Shown: positions 1-6,365, counted from the stretch's first letter. The stretch: 11,637 bases of DNA from an uncultured Peptococcaceae bacterium (GCA_902492275.1 CABUKW010000093.1:1-11637), one strand, 5' to 3'. The notes: a model not told the origin generated them from the sequence alone. Translations and numbers: made by a program.

Positions 1-104
1 CCTTTTCTTTTACAAACTTTATACATTGATTCCTTTTATCCGCTTACATAATTCCCATTTATGCAAAAGCAGGTTGTGCCCGCCTTGAAAATCTGAAAAA
101 ATAG

Positions 105-133
105 TTGGACTTATCTTCCAAAAAGTGTATAAT
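105..133 (+). promoter_or_regulatory. sigma-A promoter of the heavy-metal exporter
   Basis: TTGGAC (105-110), a 17-base spacer and a perfect TATAAT (128-133). The predicted transcript start near 140 leaves a leader of only about 25 bases before the GTG start, too short for a metal riboswitch. Bases 1-104 hold nothing else I can support. Confidence 0.85.
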
Positions 134-165
134 AGAGAGAACTTTTCAGAAAGGATGGATCCATC

Positions 166-1011
166 GTGATTGACTGGCTCGATATTTTGCTTGATACTGC
201 CCTTGACACCATCGAAATTTTTCCGCTCCTGCTGTTCGTTTATGTGCTGTTAGAACTGCTGGAGCACCGCATGGATTTGTCCAACTACGCCCATCTGCTC
301 ACCGGTCCTGCTGGCCCCCTGCTGGGCGCTATTGCAGGCTGCATTCCGCAATGCGGCTTTTCTGCTGCAGCCGCCACGCTGTTCAACTATAAACGTATCA
401 GCGGCGGCGCGTTAATCGCTGTATTTTTGGCCACCTCCGATGAGGCGCTACCCATTCTGCTGGCCCATCCCGACCAATTCTCCACCGTATTGCGTCTGCT
501 TGTCTGCAAAGTTATCATCGCCCTTTTCTGGGGCTACTGCTTCTGGCTGTTCACCTGGCTGCGCTATCGCCGCTACCACGCCTTGCAGCCGGTGCTGATG
601 ACCGAAGAATGCCATCACGAAAAAACGGAAACCTTCTCGTTTTTTCATGTTTTACAGCATACCATGTACATTACTGCCTATTTATTCCTTACCATGCTGG
701 TTATCAACCTAATCACCAGTCTGTTAGGCGCAGAACGCATCGGCGCGCTGCTGCTATCCGATAGCCTCTGGCAGCCCATTTTGGCCGCTCTGGTTGGTTT
801 AATTCCCGGCTGCGGTACTTCTATTTTATTGACCACCCTGTTTTTGCAGGGCACCTTGTCCTTCGGCGCCATCATAGCCGGTTTAGGCTCCTCCGCCGGA
901 TTTAGCTATCTGGTGCTATTGCAAAAGCGCAACCGTCGCACCGCCTTAGCCATTCTTTGCACCTTCCTGGCCGCCGCCATCTCCGGTATGGTACTGGATT
1001 TATTGCTGTAA
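166..1011 (+). CDS. putative 10TM heavy-metal (manganese/arsenic-type) exporter
   Basis: A 281-residue, very hydrophobic inner-membrane protein resembling the 'putative 10TM heavy-metal exporter / putative manganese transporter' family (PF11449, ArsP_2). It has two related halves: AGCIPQCGFSAAAATLF (57-73) and VGLIPGCGTSILLTTLF (210-226), each followed by a Gly/Ala/Ser-rich membrane segment (about 80-100 and 233-253). This is the inverted-repeat layout expected of a transporter. The loop between the halves (about 131-160) is basic and then acidic/His-rich (EECHHEKTE, 147-155) and could contact metal. The GTG start is chosen because AAGGATGG (151-158) lies 7 bases upstream and the frame opens there. 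It is monocistronic, with its own promoter and a terminator shared with the convergent lipoprotein gene. The family is fairly secure; the substrate (Mn, As or other) is inference from family naming. Confidence 0.75.
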   Translation: MIDWLDILLDTALDTIEIFPLLLFVYVLLELLEHRMDLSNYAHLLTGPAGPLLGAIAGCIPQCGFSAAAATLFNYKRISGGALIAVFLATSDEALPILLAHPDQFSTVLRLLVCKVIIALFWGYCFWLFTWLRYRRYHALQPVLMTEECHHEKTETFSFFHVLQHTMYITAYLFLTMLVINLITSLLGAERIGALLLSDSLWQPILAALVGLIPGCGTSILLTTLFLQGTLSFGAIIAGLGSSAGFSYLVLLQKRNRRTALAILCTFLAAAISGMVLDLLL

Positions 1012-1031
1012 AAAGTTTCACGTAAACCAAA

Positions 1032-1070
1032 ACAGGACGGACACCTTTGTAATAAATGTGTCCGTCCTGT
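1032..1070. terminator. bidirectional hairpin terminator
   Basis: A perfect 13-base-pair inverted repeat (1032-1044 with 1058-1070) around a 13-base loop, between two convergent genes. It is followed by GATTTT on the plus strand and by a T-rich stretch on the minus strand, so it can serve both genes. Confidence 0.8.
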
Positions 1071-1090
1071 GATTTTGTGAAGGCTATCGT

Positions 1091-1438
1091 TTATCCTTCT
1101 GCCGGCGCATCATACAGCTTTACAATGGTCTGCAAATCCGTTTCAGCGTCAGTTTCCACATCAAATTGCATGATAGTTCCGGTTTCCATGGTTTCCAAAG
1201 CCGCCGCAACGTCTTCATCAAAAAATTGATAGGACTGGGCTTCTCCATCTACAATTACTTCCGCGCTATGGCTATCTGCCAGTCCTTGGAACTCGCCAGT
1301 TAAAGTAGAAATCTCTCCTGGGGTTTGCTGTTCTTCCTGTTGCTGCTGCTCCTGTTCCTGATTATTGTTGCTACAGCCACCCAGCACCAAGCCCATAGCC
1401 AAAAACAGGATGCATAAAATAGATAAGGCTCTTTTCAT
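1091..1438 (-). CDS. small secreted lipoprotein of unknown function
   Basis: A 115-residue protein with a typical lipoprotein signal peptide: basic start MKR, hydrophobic core 4-18, and lipobox LGGC with the lipidated cysteine at 22. An Asn/Gln/Glu-rich spacer follows (about 23-40), then a small mixed domain (about 42-110) beginning with a GEFQGLADSHSAEV stretch, which looks like a compact beta-rich fold. It should be anchored on the outer face of the cytoplasmic membrane. AGGAAAGAGAGG lies just upstream of the ATG and supports the start. It is monocistronic. I do not recognise a named family and assign no function; the lipoprotein call itself is strong. Confidence 0.8.
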   Translation of the reverse strand: MKRALSILCILFLAMGLVLGGCSNNNQEQEQQQQEEQQTPGEISTLTGEFQGLADSHSAEVIVDGEAQSYQFFDEDVAAALETMETGTIMQFDVETDAETDLQTIVKLYDAPAEG

Positions 1439-1467
1439 GAGAATCCTCTCTTTCCTGTGTCATTTTT

Positions 1468-1495
1468 CAGCGATTACGTCGCTGTCACAATTATA
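1468..1495 (-). promoter_or_regulatory. probable promoter -10 and 5'-end stem-loop of the lipoprotein gene
   Basis: On the minus strand a perfect TATAAT -10 (1490-1495) has no good -35 at the usual distance. Directly downstream, covering the predicted 5' end of the transcript, is a 6-base-pair hairpin, CAGCGA/TCGCTG with loop (1468-1484). It may protect the mRNA end or act as an operator. Confidence 0.5.
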
Positions 1496-1583
1496 CTACC
1501 ATAAAAATAAAATAAGGTAAAGACTCTTCACGGTTCTGGAAAAAATCTTCACCAAATCCTAAAATTCCGCGTTCTTGCTTTGC

Positions 1584-1967
1584 CTATAAAATGTCCTCTG
1601 ACAAATAAACAAAAGAACGAGGGGCTTGATGTACTCCGTAGGTTTCCAGCGTTTTCGGCAAAGCAAAACAATGTACAGCGCCCAATTCAAAGGCACAGGC
1701 TCTTGTGCAGCCCTGTAGATAGGCCATCACCTGTTCGCTGGCAGCACTGGCGCCCGCTGCTGTTTGCTGCCATAATTGCTCGGGCGTTCCCTCTAAACAG
1801 GATAACACCTTCACACTGGCTACCACACGCTGCACTGGAGCTGTCACATACAACAACAGCGTTGACACTTTTCTGGCAGGGCAGCAACGCCGGTATTCAT
1901 AGCGCTTGGTTCCCTGCAAAATTTGCTGCGCAGCCTGTGGCCTGATAGATAACAACAAAACCGTCAT
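1584..1967 (-). CDS. ASCH (PUA-like) domain protein
   Basis: A 127-residue protein that is essentially one ASCH domain (PF04266), a PUA-like beta-barrel thought to bind RNA or modified nucleic acid. The N-terminal pattern LSIRPQAAQQILQGTKRYEY (6-25) followed by RR is the usual ASCH signature. A central strand pair (37-54, LLLYVTAPVQRVVASVKV) and the C-terminal PKTLETYGVHQAPRSFVYL (104-122) match the same fold. The ATG start is supported by GGAGG about 8 bases upstream. The gene lies downstream of the tRNA-Leu terminator. No convincing separate promoter was found, so it may depend on readthrough or a weak promoter. The cellular role of small stand-alone ASCH proteins is mostly unknown. A reading frame on the opposite strand (1580-1945) has no RBS and is a shadow. 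Confidence 0.75.
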   Translation of the reverse strand: MTVLLLSIRPQAAQQILQGTKRYEYRRCCPARKVSTLLLYVTAPVQRVVASVKVLSCLEGTPEQLWQQTAAGASAASEQVMAYLQGCTRACAFELGAVHCFALPKTLETYGVHQAPRSFVYLSEDIL

Positions 1968-2040
1968 GTATACCGCCTCCCCCTCTTATAGAATTATTTG
2001 CCGTTAGCTTAAAATATAAATTGTAGCTAAAAAAGCATAT

Positions 2041-2073
2041 AAAATAAAAAAGAGCCCGATTTCTCGAACTCTT
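2041..2073 (-). terminator. intrinsic terminator of tRNA-Leu
   Basis: Read on the minus strand, a 10-base-pair stem (2064-2073 with 2050-2059, two G-U pairs) closes a GAAA tetraloop and is followed by a T-rich run at 2041-2050. It starts 7 bases after the end of the tRNA. Confidence 0.85.
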
Positions 2074-2080
2074 AGAAAAA

Positions 2081-2164
2081 TGCGGGCGAGAGGACTTGAA
2101 CCTCCACGAGATTGCTCCCACTAGAACCTGAATCTAGCGCGTCTGCCAATTCCGCCACGCCCGC
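2081..2164 (-). tRNA. tRNA-Leu (anticodon CAG)
   Basis: A complete cloverleaf of 84 bases on the minus strand. It has a 7-base-pair acceptor GCGGGCG/CGCCCGC with discriminator A, a D-arm with the AATTGG loop, and an anticodon stem CTAGA/TCTAG around the loop TTCAGGT (anticodon CAG, reading CUG). The long variable arm (GAG-CAAT-CTC) is typical of class II tRNA-Leu, and the T-arm has loop TTCAAGT. No CCA is encoded after the discriminator, so a CCA-adding enzyme must supply it. Confidence 0.97.
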
Positions 2165-2184
2165 TCGTCGCTGACGACTTTTAT

Positions 2185-2213
2185 ATCATAGCACTTTCTG
2201 CAAAAGCCGTCAA
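2185..2213 (-). promoter_or_regulatory. sigma-A promoter of tRNA-Leu
   Basis: On the minus strand: TTGACG (2208-2213), a 17-base spacer and TATGAT (2185-2190), placed about 20 bases before the mature tRNA. The short leader contains a small CGTC-AGC-GACG hairpin. Confidence 0.85.
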
Positions 2214-2254
2214 GCTTTTTTTGCAATTTTTAATATCTTTTCACTAATATTTTT

Positions 2255-2938
2255 TCACATTGTATGCAGCAAATTGGAAATGCAATTCATAAATTTGCGG
2301 CTGGAAAAAACATTGCTGGCAGCCTGCTGGTACAAAGATTCCCACTCAGCCTTGCGCAGCCCGGTTTTATGATAAAATAATTCAGCGCCCAATCGTTTAT
2401 CGCCGTCAATTTGATACAGATTGGAAAAATATTCGCCCAATTCCTGTGTAGATTCATAAATATGCATCATGGCATAGGCATCTCTGTCCATCTGAAAGGA
2501 ATAATTAAAGATACTCTCCAGGCGCACCAACGTTTTTCTGCGCGCCGCACCCTCTTCCTTTCCCGCTTGCTCGCTTAACTCCAGCAGTTGATACATAGGC
2601 TGCAAATAATTGTGATACCGTATAAAATCATTATGGCTTAAATAGCCGATTAACTCTAACAAGGACAACCCCAAGGGAACAATAATTCCTTTTTCTTCAT
2701 TGGTGAAGGACATAAAGGCTGTAGGCAAAAAGACATAGTGCAGATAGCCGCTCAGCGCATCCAAAGACGAAAAATGCAGCACATCCTCTATCAATTTACG
2801 CCGTCCAAAGCTATTATAAATAATCCCCTGAAAAAACACCGAATGTTCTGTAATCGGCTCATTATTAAAGGTTTCCATCAGCTTACGGCTGCGGATTAGA
2901 TTTTCCCAATAGTAACTGTTATGATATTTGGGATGCAT
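2255..2938 (-). CDS. hypothetical helical protein, no family recognised
   Basis: A 227-residue, apparently cytosolic protein with no signal peptide and no long hydrophobic segment. Its residue pattern suggests mostly alpha helix. It is rich in Tyr, Phe, Leu and His, with a single cysteine (219). A conspicuous stretch near the C-terminus, YFSNLYQIDGDKRLGAELFY (170-189), precedes a Lys/Trp/Glu-rich helix. The start is convincing: GGAAGGTGAT lies just upstream of ATG, and a TATAAT box lies about 30 bases further up. It sits between the tRNA-Leu promoter and the divergent trpS gene, with no co-transcribed partner. I cannot assign a function. That the reading frame is a real gene is supported by the ribosome site and position, not by homology. 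Confidence 0.65.
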   Translation of the reverse strand: MHPKYHNSYYWENLIRSRKLMETFNNEPITEHSVFFQGIIYNSFGRRKLIEDVLHFSSLDALSGYLHYVFLPTAFMSFTNEEKGIIVPLGLSLLELIGYLSHNDFIRYHNYLQPMYQLLELSEQAGKEEGAARRKTLVRLESIFNYSFQMDRDAYAMMHIYESTQELGEYFSNLYQIDGDKRLGAELFYHKTGLRKAEWESLYQQAASNVFSSRKFMNCISNLLHTM

Positions 2939-2967
2939 AGAATCACCTTCCGACAGTTATTACGCTT

Positions 2968-2996
2968 ATTATAACATACTTCTTATTATATTTACA
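2968..2996 (-). promoter_or_regulatory. probable promoter of the hypothetical gene
   Basis: A perfect TATAAT on the minus strand (2968-2973), 29 bases upstream of the ATG. The -35 at 17-base spacing is poor (TGTAAA, 2991-2996), so it may need an activator. The region between it and the trpS promoter (2997-3097) shows nothing else clear. Confidence 0.5.
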
Positions 2997-3097
2997 CAAA
3001 AACCGTTTTTTTCAATCCGCCTCCACTTTAAAACTTATCCGCTCTAGCTTCAATCGTCCTTGTTAAGCTGATTTGCACAATTCAAAAAACAGTTCCA

Positions 3098-3126
3098 TTG
3101 ACAAAGCCATTATTTCCTTTTATAAT
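3098..3126 (+). promoter_or_regulatory. perfect consensus sigma-A promoter of trpS
   Basis: TTGACA (3098-3103), exactly 17 bases, TATAAT (3121-3126): both hexamers match consensus fully. Transcription should start near 3133, giving a leader of about 80 bases. Confidence 0.95.
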
Positions 3127-3146
3127 TTTTAGATAAGCTATTTTTA

Positions 3147-3167
3147 CCAGCAATGCGGTTTTGCTGG
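3147..3167 (+). promoter_or_regulatory. leader hairpin of trpS
   Basis: A 7-base-pair stem CCAGCAA/TTGCTGG with a 7-base loop sits in the trpS leader. There is no T-run after it, so it is not a terminator, and the leader is too short for a T-box. It may be an mRNA stabiliser or a protein-binding element. Confidence 0.5.
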
Positions 3168-3213
3168 CTGCATGAATCGAAAGAAAAAATTCCCATATAA
3201 AGGAGTTCTGATA

Positions 3214-4209
3214 ATGATGGAACAAACAAAGAAACGTATTTTGACCGGCGACCGTCCAACCGGTAAGCTGCATATCGGTCATTATGTGGGCAGTTTGCAG
3301 ACCCGTGTTAAACTGCAGGAGGAATATGAAACCTTTATTCTCATTGCCGATGTACAGGCGCTGACCACCCATTTCGAGCGGCCACAGCTTATTCACGACA
3401 GTATTTATGAAATTGCCATTGATAATCTCTCTGTCGGCTTAGACCCCAGCAAGGTTACCTGGGTACAGCAATCCCATGTGCCAGCCATTGCCGAATTGAC
3501 CCAGTTCTATTCTCTGTTGGTCAGCGTGAATACGCTGCGCCACAACCCAACCATCAAAACAGAGGCGGCGCAATACGGCTATGATGATTTGACCTACGGC
3601 TTCTTGGGCTATCCAGTCAGCCAATCTGCTGATATCACCTTCTGTAATGCCGACTTAGTTCCCGTAGGAGAAGACCAACTGCCCCACATGGAATTGACCC
3701 GGAAATTGGTACGCCGCTTTAATGAAATGTATGCGCCGGTACTGAAGGAACCGCAGCATATGTTAAGCAGCTGTTCCCGTTTGATGGGCTTAGACGGTAA
3801 CGCCAAGATGGGCAAAAGCCTGGGCAATGCCATCTATCTGGCTGATTCTGCCGATGAGGTAGCCCGCAAGGTAAAAACTGCCGTTACCGACCCAGCCCGC
3901 ATCAAAGCCAGCGATCCAGGCCATCCAGAGGTGTGCGTGGTCAATAAATATCATCAAACCTTCACGCCTAACGAATATGATAATATTTGTGAAATGTGCC
4001 GGCAGGGAACCATCGGCTGCGTCGCCTGCAAAAAAATGCTGACCGCCAGCCTAAATACCTTGTTAGATCCATTCCGCGAAAAACGGGCTTACTATGAAGC
4101 CCACCGCGATGAAGTACGCGATATCATTACTACCGGTACTGCCAAAGCCTGTGAAATCGGCAACGAAACGGTGAAAAAGGTCAAAGACGCTATGTTCTTA
4201 ACCGTATAA
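3214..4209 (+). CDS. trpS: tryptophanyl-tRNA synthetase with Fe-S type cysteine motif
   Basis: A 331-residue class Ic aminoacyl-tRNA synthetase that charges tRNA-Trp in the cytoplasm, of usual bacterial length. The ATP-binding signatures are clear: GDRPTGKLHIGHYVGS (12-27, HIGH at 20-23) and DGNAKMGKSLGN (194-205, the KMSKS-equivalent KMGKS at 198-202). In the C-terminal helical domain, cysteines 241, 262, 269 and 272 are spaced C-x20-C-x6-C-x2-C, with an extra Cys259. This closely resembles the C-x22-C-x6-C-x2-C [4Fe-4S] motif known from Thermotoga maritima TrpRS. ATG 3214 is preferred because AAAGGAG (3199-3205) lies 8 bases upstream. ATG 3217 is equally possible, while the in-frame ATG at 3172 has no ribosome site. 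It is a single-gene unit from a strong promoter. Confidence 0.96.
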   Translation: MMEQTKKRILTGDRPTGKLHIGHYVGSLQTRVKLQEEYETFILIADVQALTTHFERPQLIHDSIYEIAIDNLSVGLDPSKVTWVQQSHVPAIAELTQFYSLLVSVNTLRHNPTIKTEAAQYGYDDLTYGFLGYPVSQSADITFCNADLVPVGEDQLPHMELTRKLVRRFNEMYAPVLKEPQHMLSSCSRLMGLDGNAKMGKSLGNAIYLADSADEVARKVKTAVTDPARIKASDPGHPEVCVVNKYHQTFTPNEYDNICEMCRQGTIGCVACKKMLTASLNTLLDPFREKRAYYEAHRDEVRDIITTGTAKACEIGNETVKKVKDAMFLTV

Positions 4210-4236
4210 CTTTATTGTTATCTATTTAAAAAAAAC

Positions 4237-4277
4237 AGGGGCTATCGCACTGACTAACAGCGCGGGGCCCTATTTTT
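4237..4277. terminator. bidirectional terminator between trpS and the arginase-fold gene
   Basis: An imperfect hairpin (AGGGGC and CGC pairing with GCG and GCCCT, 4237-4271), flanked by a run of A's on the left and TATTTTTA on the right, between convergent genes. The stem contains a bulge. Confidence 0.6.
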
Positions 4278-4290
4278 ATCACTGTGGTTT

Positions 4291-5058
4291 TCACTGGCGG
4301 GCTTTAGCACCTGCCAGCAAAAATTCCAGCAACTCTCTATTCGTTTCGTTGTTAATTTGTTCGTCCTCATTCTGATACAGCATCTGCAGACCTTCGGCAC
4401 ATTCGCCGCAAATATCCACGCCAATCAACCGGCGGCTTTGCAGCACCGGTCCCAGTAAATGCTCCAGCACCTCCAGCGATAAGCTGCCCTGACTCCAGTT
4501 GGTGCGGGCAAAATGGCGACTCAGCACATCTTTATCCAACGACACATATACCGGCAAATTATCTTCCAATAAACCGTTCAGCACCGACGCTGTAGCTTCC
4601 CGCTGCAACTGCTGCAAACTGATGCAGACTAATCGCCTGCGATAACCTTCTGCAATGGCGGCAAAAGAGCTCTGCTCCGGCCCCACAATCCACACCTTCC
4701 GCAAAAAGGCATTGGTATCCAACACCTGCTGCACCCAACCGCCACAGGATAACAAATTGGGAAACAGCGGCGGCTGCATATCGCTGTGATAATCAAACAC
4801 CACCAGATGAAAAGGCTCGGCGATTTTCTCTAACCAAAATTCACTGATATAATGATAATTCCCTGAGTCTAAAAAATGAATCCCCTCCGGTCCAAAGGGC
4901 GCAATCCGTTGCCGCAAAAGCTGTCCCGCTTCCGGCGTGCAGTAGCAATTAACGCCGCTTAAGTCGGTGCAGTCAATCCAATGAAAACGCCGGTGTCGGT
5001 AAAAATTTTCCTGCTCATAAATTTGCGACATATTCATAATGACGATTTCCTGCTGCAT
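4291..5058 (-). CDS. arginase/ureohydrolase-fold protein, uncharacterised subfamily
   Basis: A 255-residue protein of the arginase-deacetylase fold (PF00491). The binuclear metal site appears complete: His69 in DSGNYHY (64-70), Asp89-Tyr-His91-Ser-Asp93 (the DAHxD motif), Asp175-Lys-Asp177 in SLDKD, and Glu219 in GVDICGE (213-219). The rest departs from true arginases or agmatinases. It is short, starts differently, and replaces the usual DPxxxPGTGTP stretch by TNWSQGSLSL (186-195). It probably hydrolyses a guanidino or amide C-N bond, but the substrate is unknown. The start at ATG 5058 is chosen over the upstream GTG 5067 because the AAGGAG site overlaps that GTG and lies 8 bases before the ATG. 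It has its own strong promoter and is not cotranscribed with the deacetylase. Confidence 0.75.
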   Translation of the reverse strand: MQQEIVIMNMSQIYEQENFYRHRRFHWIDCTDLSGVNCYCTPEAGQLLRQRIAPFGPEGIHFLDSGNYHYISEFWLEKIAEPFHLVVFDYHSDMQPPLFPNLLSCGGWVQQVLDTNAFLRKVWIVGPEQSSFAAIAEGYRRRLVCISLQQLQREATASVLNGLLEDNLPVYVSLDKDVLSRHFARTNWSQGSLSLEVLEHLLGPVLQSRRLIGVDICGECAEGLQMLYQNEDEQINNETNRELLEFLLAGAKARQ

Positions 5059-5091
5059 TCCATTCACTCCTTCTCACGCTACGATAAATTC

Positions 5092-5120
5092 ACTATAATG
5101 ATTTTCTGTTTTTTTGTCAA
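5092..5120 (-). promoter_or_regulatory. sigma-A promoter of the arginase-fold gene
   Basis: On the minus strand: TTGACA (5115-5120), a 17-base spacer and TATAGT (5092-5097). It lies immediately after the terminator of the upstream deacetylase gene. Confidence 0.85.
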
Positions 5121-5137
5121 ATCAAAAAAATCCGCCA

Positions 5138-5182
5138 ACAAAAATAGAGCTATCGCGAAGCTTCCTCCGCTGATACCTCTAT
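5138..5182 (-). terminator. intrinsic terminator of the polysaccharide deacetylase gene
   Basis: On the minus strand, an 11-position stem (ATAGAG-G-TATC with GATA-G-CTCTAT, one G-G mismatch; 5144-5182) with a further small inner stem, followed by TTTTTG. It separates the two same-strand genes into independent units. Confidence 0.75.
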
Positions 5183-5197
5183 CTCTGCTGCATGATT

Positions 5198-6076
5198 TCA
5201 ATCTGCTTGCTGCGGCGGCAAGGAGCGATAATATTGCCCGGCCTGCGGCGTTACGCCGCGGAACTTGAACAATTCGCTGACCGTCACCAGTTGATAACCC
5301 CGCTCCTGCAATGCCGGTACCAATTCGGCCACAGCCTCTGCCGTAGGCCCATAAATATCGTGCATCAAAACAATATCGCCATCCTGCACACTATTCAGAA
5401 TATGATTGACGACTTTCTCTTTATTTTTCACCTTCCAATCATATGGATCTACCGACCAACCAATGATTGGTTTGCCTTCTGCTTTTAAAATTTCCTGCAC
5501 CTGTTCATTTTTCGCGCCATAAGGCACACGCAGCAACACAGGCGTATAGTTATGTTGTTGCTGCAGCGCTTCATCCACCCAACGCACCTGCTCGACCACT
5601 TCCGACTCGGTCAGCTTGGTTAAATTTTTATGGGCAAAGGTATGACTGGCAATTTCATTGTGATAAGCCAACGCATTGTCAATGGCCGCCTGATGGGTAG
5701 CCACCCGACTGCCCAATAAAAAGAAGGTGGCTCGCGCATTATGATTTTTCAAAGCATCCACAATATCCCACGTATATTGGGAAGGACCGTCGTCAAAGGT
5801 CAACGCAATCATAGGCTTAGTCGGATCAATGCCATAAGGATTGTCGTTTTCCGGCTCTGGCGCAGCTTGTTCTTCCTGTTCCTGCTGCACATCAGCTATG
5901 GTAGAAACCCCATTCCCAGCCGACGCTACCTGCACACTGTTATCCTGCGCCGTAACACTGTGCAGAAACAAGCCGGCCGCCACCGCCAATAAAACACCAA
6001 CACTGCAGAACATCACCACCGATGCCCGTTTTACTTTATATCGATATCGCTTTTTACGATTTGAATACTCATTCAT
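5198..6076 (-). CDS. membrane-anchored polysaccharide deacetylase (NodB domain)
   Basis: A 292-residue extracytoplasmic deacetylase acting on a cell-envelope polysaccharide, probably peptidoglycan. A basic N-terminus (1-17) and one membrane segment (about 18-40) form a signal anchor. A Gln/Glu/Pro-rich linker (about 62-80) leads to a NodB homology domain (about 88-272, PF01522). All motifs are present: TFDDGPS (93-99, Asp95/Asp96), HTFAH (145-149, metal histidines), RVPYG (183-187), DPYDW (210-214) and LMHD (237-240). It should therefore be active, metal-dependent and of the PdaA/PgdA general type. ATG 6076 is preferred over an upstream TTG (6097) because AAAGGGG lies 7 bases before it. It is divergent from the SipL-like coat gene, which makes a role in spore or wall remodelling possible but unproven. 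Confidence 0.9.
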   Translation of the reverse strand: MNEYSNRKKRYRYKVKRASVVMFCSVGVLLAVAAGLFLHSVTAQDNSVQVASAGNGVSTIADVQQEQEEQAAPEPENDNPYGIDPTKPMIALTFDDGPSQYTWDIVDALKNHNARATFFLLGSRVATHQAAIDNALAYHNEIASHTFAHKNLTKLTESEVVEQVRWVDEALQQQHNYTPVLLRVPYGAKNEQVQEILKAEGKPIIGWSVDPYDWKVKNKEKVVNHILNSVQDGDIVLMHDIYGPTAEAVAELVPALQERGYQLVTVSELFKFRGVTPQAGQYYRSLPPQQAD

Positions 6077-6145
6077 AGAAATGCCCCTTTCTGTCAAATC
6101 CCTTATCGCTGCAAAAAATTCTACGTTATTTCCCGTTCAGCACTA

Positions 6146-6174
6146 ATCATACTACAAGTACCAACAAAATACCA
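6146..6174 (-). promoter_or_regulatory. possible promoter of the deacetylase gene
   Basis: A TATGAT -10 on the minus strand (6146-6151) with only a weak -35 (TGGTAT, 6169-6174) at 17 bases. About 70 bases of leader separate it from the ATG. Confidence 0.4.
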
Positions 6175-6185
6175 TACCAACAATA

Positions 6186-6349
6186 AAAAATTTTCTGCCA
6201 ATTGCAGGGAAGCTGTTCTCTCCTTAATTTAGACGTAACAACTGGCAATTTTGGCGCCTTAAAAATAAAAAATTTGCAGAAAAATTTTGTTTTTTCTGCA
6301 GCAATTCATCAATCGGCATCCGGCAAAAGGTTCCTTGATTTTTTCTGCA
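6186..6349 (+). repeat. repeated TTTTCTGC motifs and inverted repeat in the deacetylase/sipL intergenic region
   Basis: The 354-base gap 6077-6430 holds no convincing gene. TTTTCTGC occurs at 6191, 6293 and 6341, the last two within an identical 11-mer TTTTTTCTGCA (6290-6300 and 6339-6349). Its complement TGCAGAAAAA (6275-6284) forms a perfect 10-base-pair inverted repeat with 6291-6300 around a 6-base loop. Being away from gene ends, it is not an obvious terminator for either neighbour. It could be a regulator-binding array, or simply AT-rich drift. Confidence 0.5.
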
Positions 6350-6365
6350 TTTCCAAAAAAGCTGG

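Noticed and set aside
134..165. Manganese (yybP-ykoY) riboswitch before the exporter
   Set aside because: The leader between promoter and start is only about 25 bases.
1580..1945. Plus-strand open frame of 121 residues opposite the ASCH gene
   Set aside because: The minus strand encodes a recognisable ASCH domain with GGAGG; this frame lacks a ribosome site and domain character.
3172..3213. Upstream in-frame ATG giving TrpRS a 14-residue extension, or a leader peptide
   Set aside because: No ribosome site before it, a strong AAAGGAG before ATG 3214, family proteins start at the latter, and no Trp codons in the stretch.
5059..5067. GTG start for the arginase-fold protein
   Set aside because: The GTG overlaps the AAGGAG site itself, so the ATG at 5058 is the properly spaced start.
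6077..6097. TTG start extending the deacetylase by seven residues
   Set aside because: ATG 6076 has AAAGGGG at 7 bases, and the extension includes that ribosome site.
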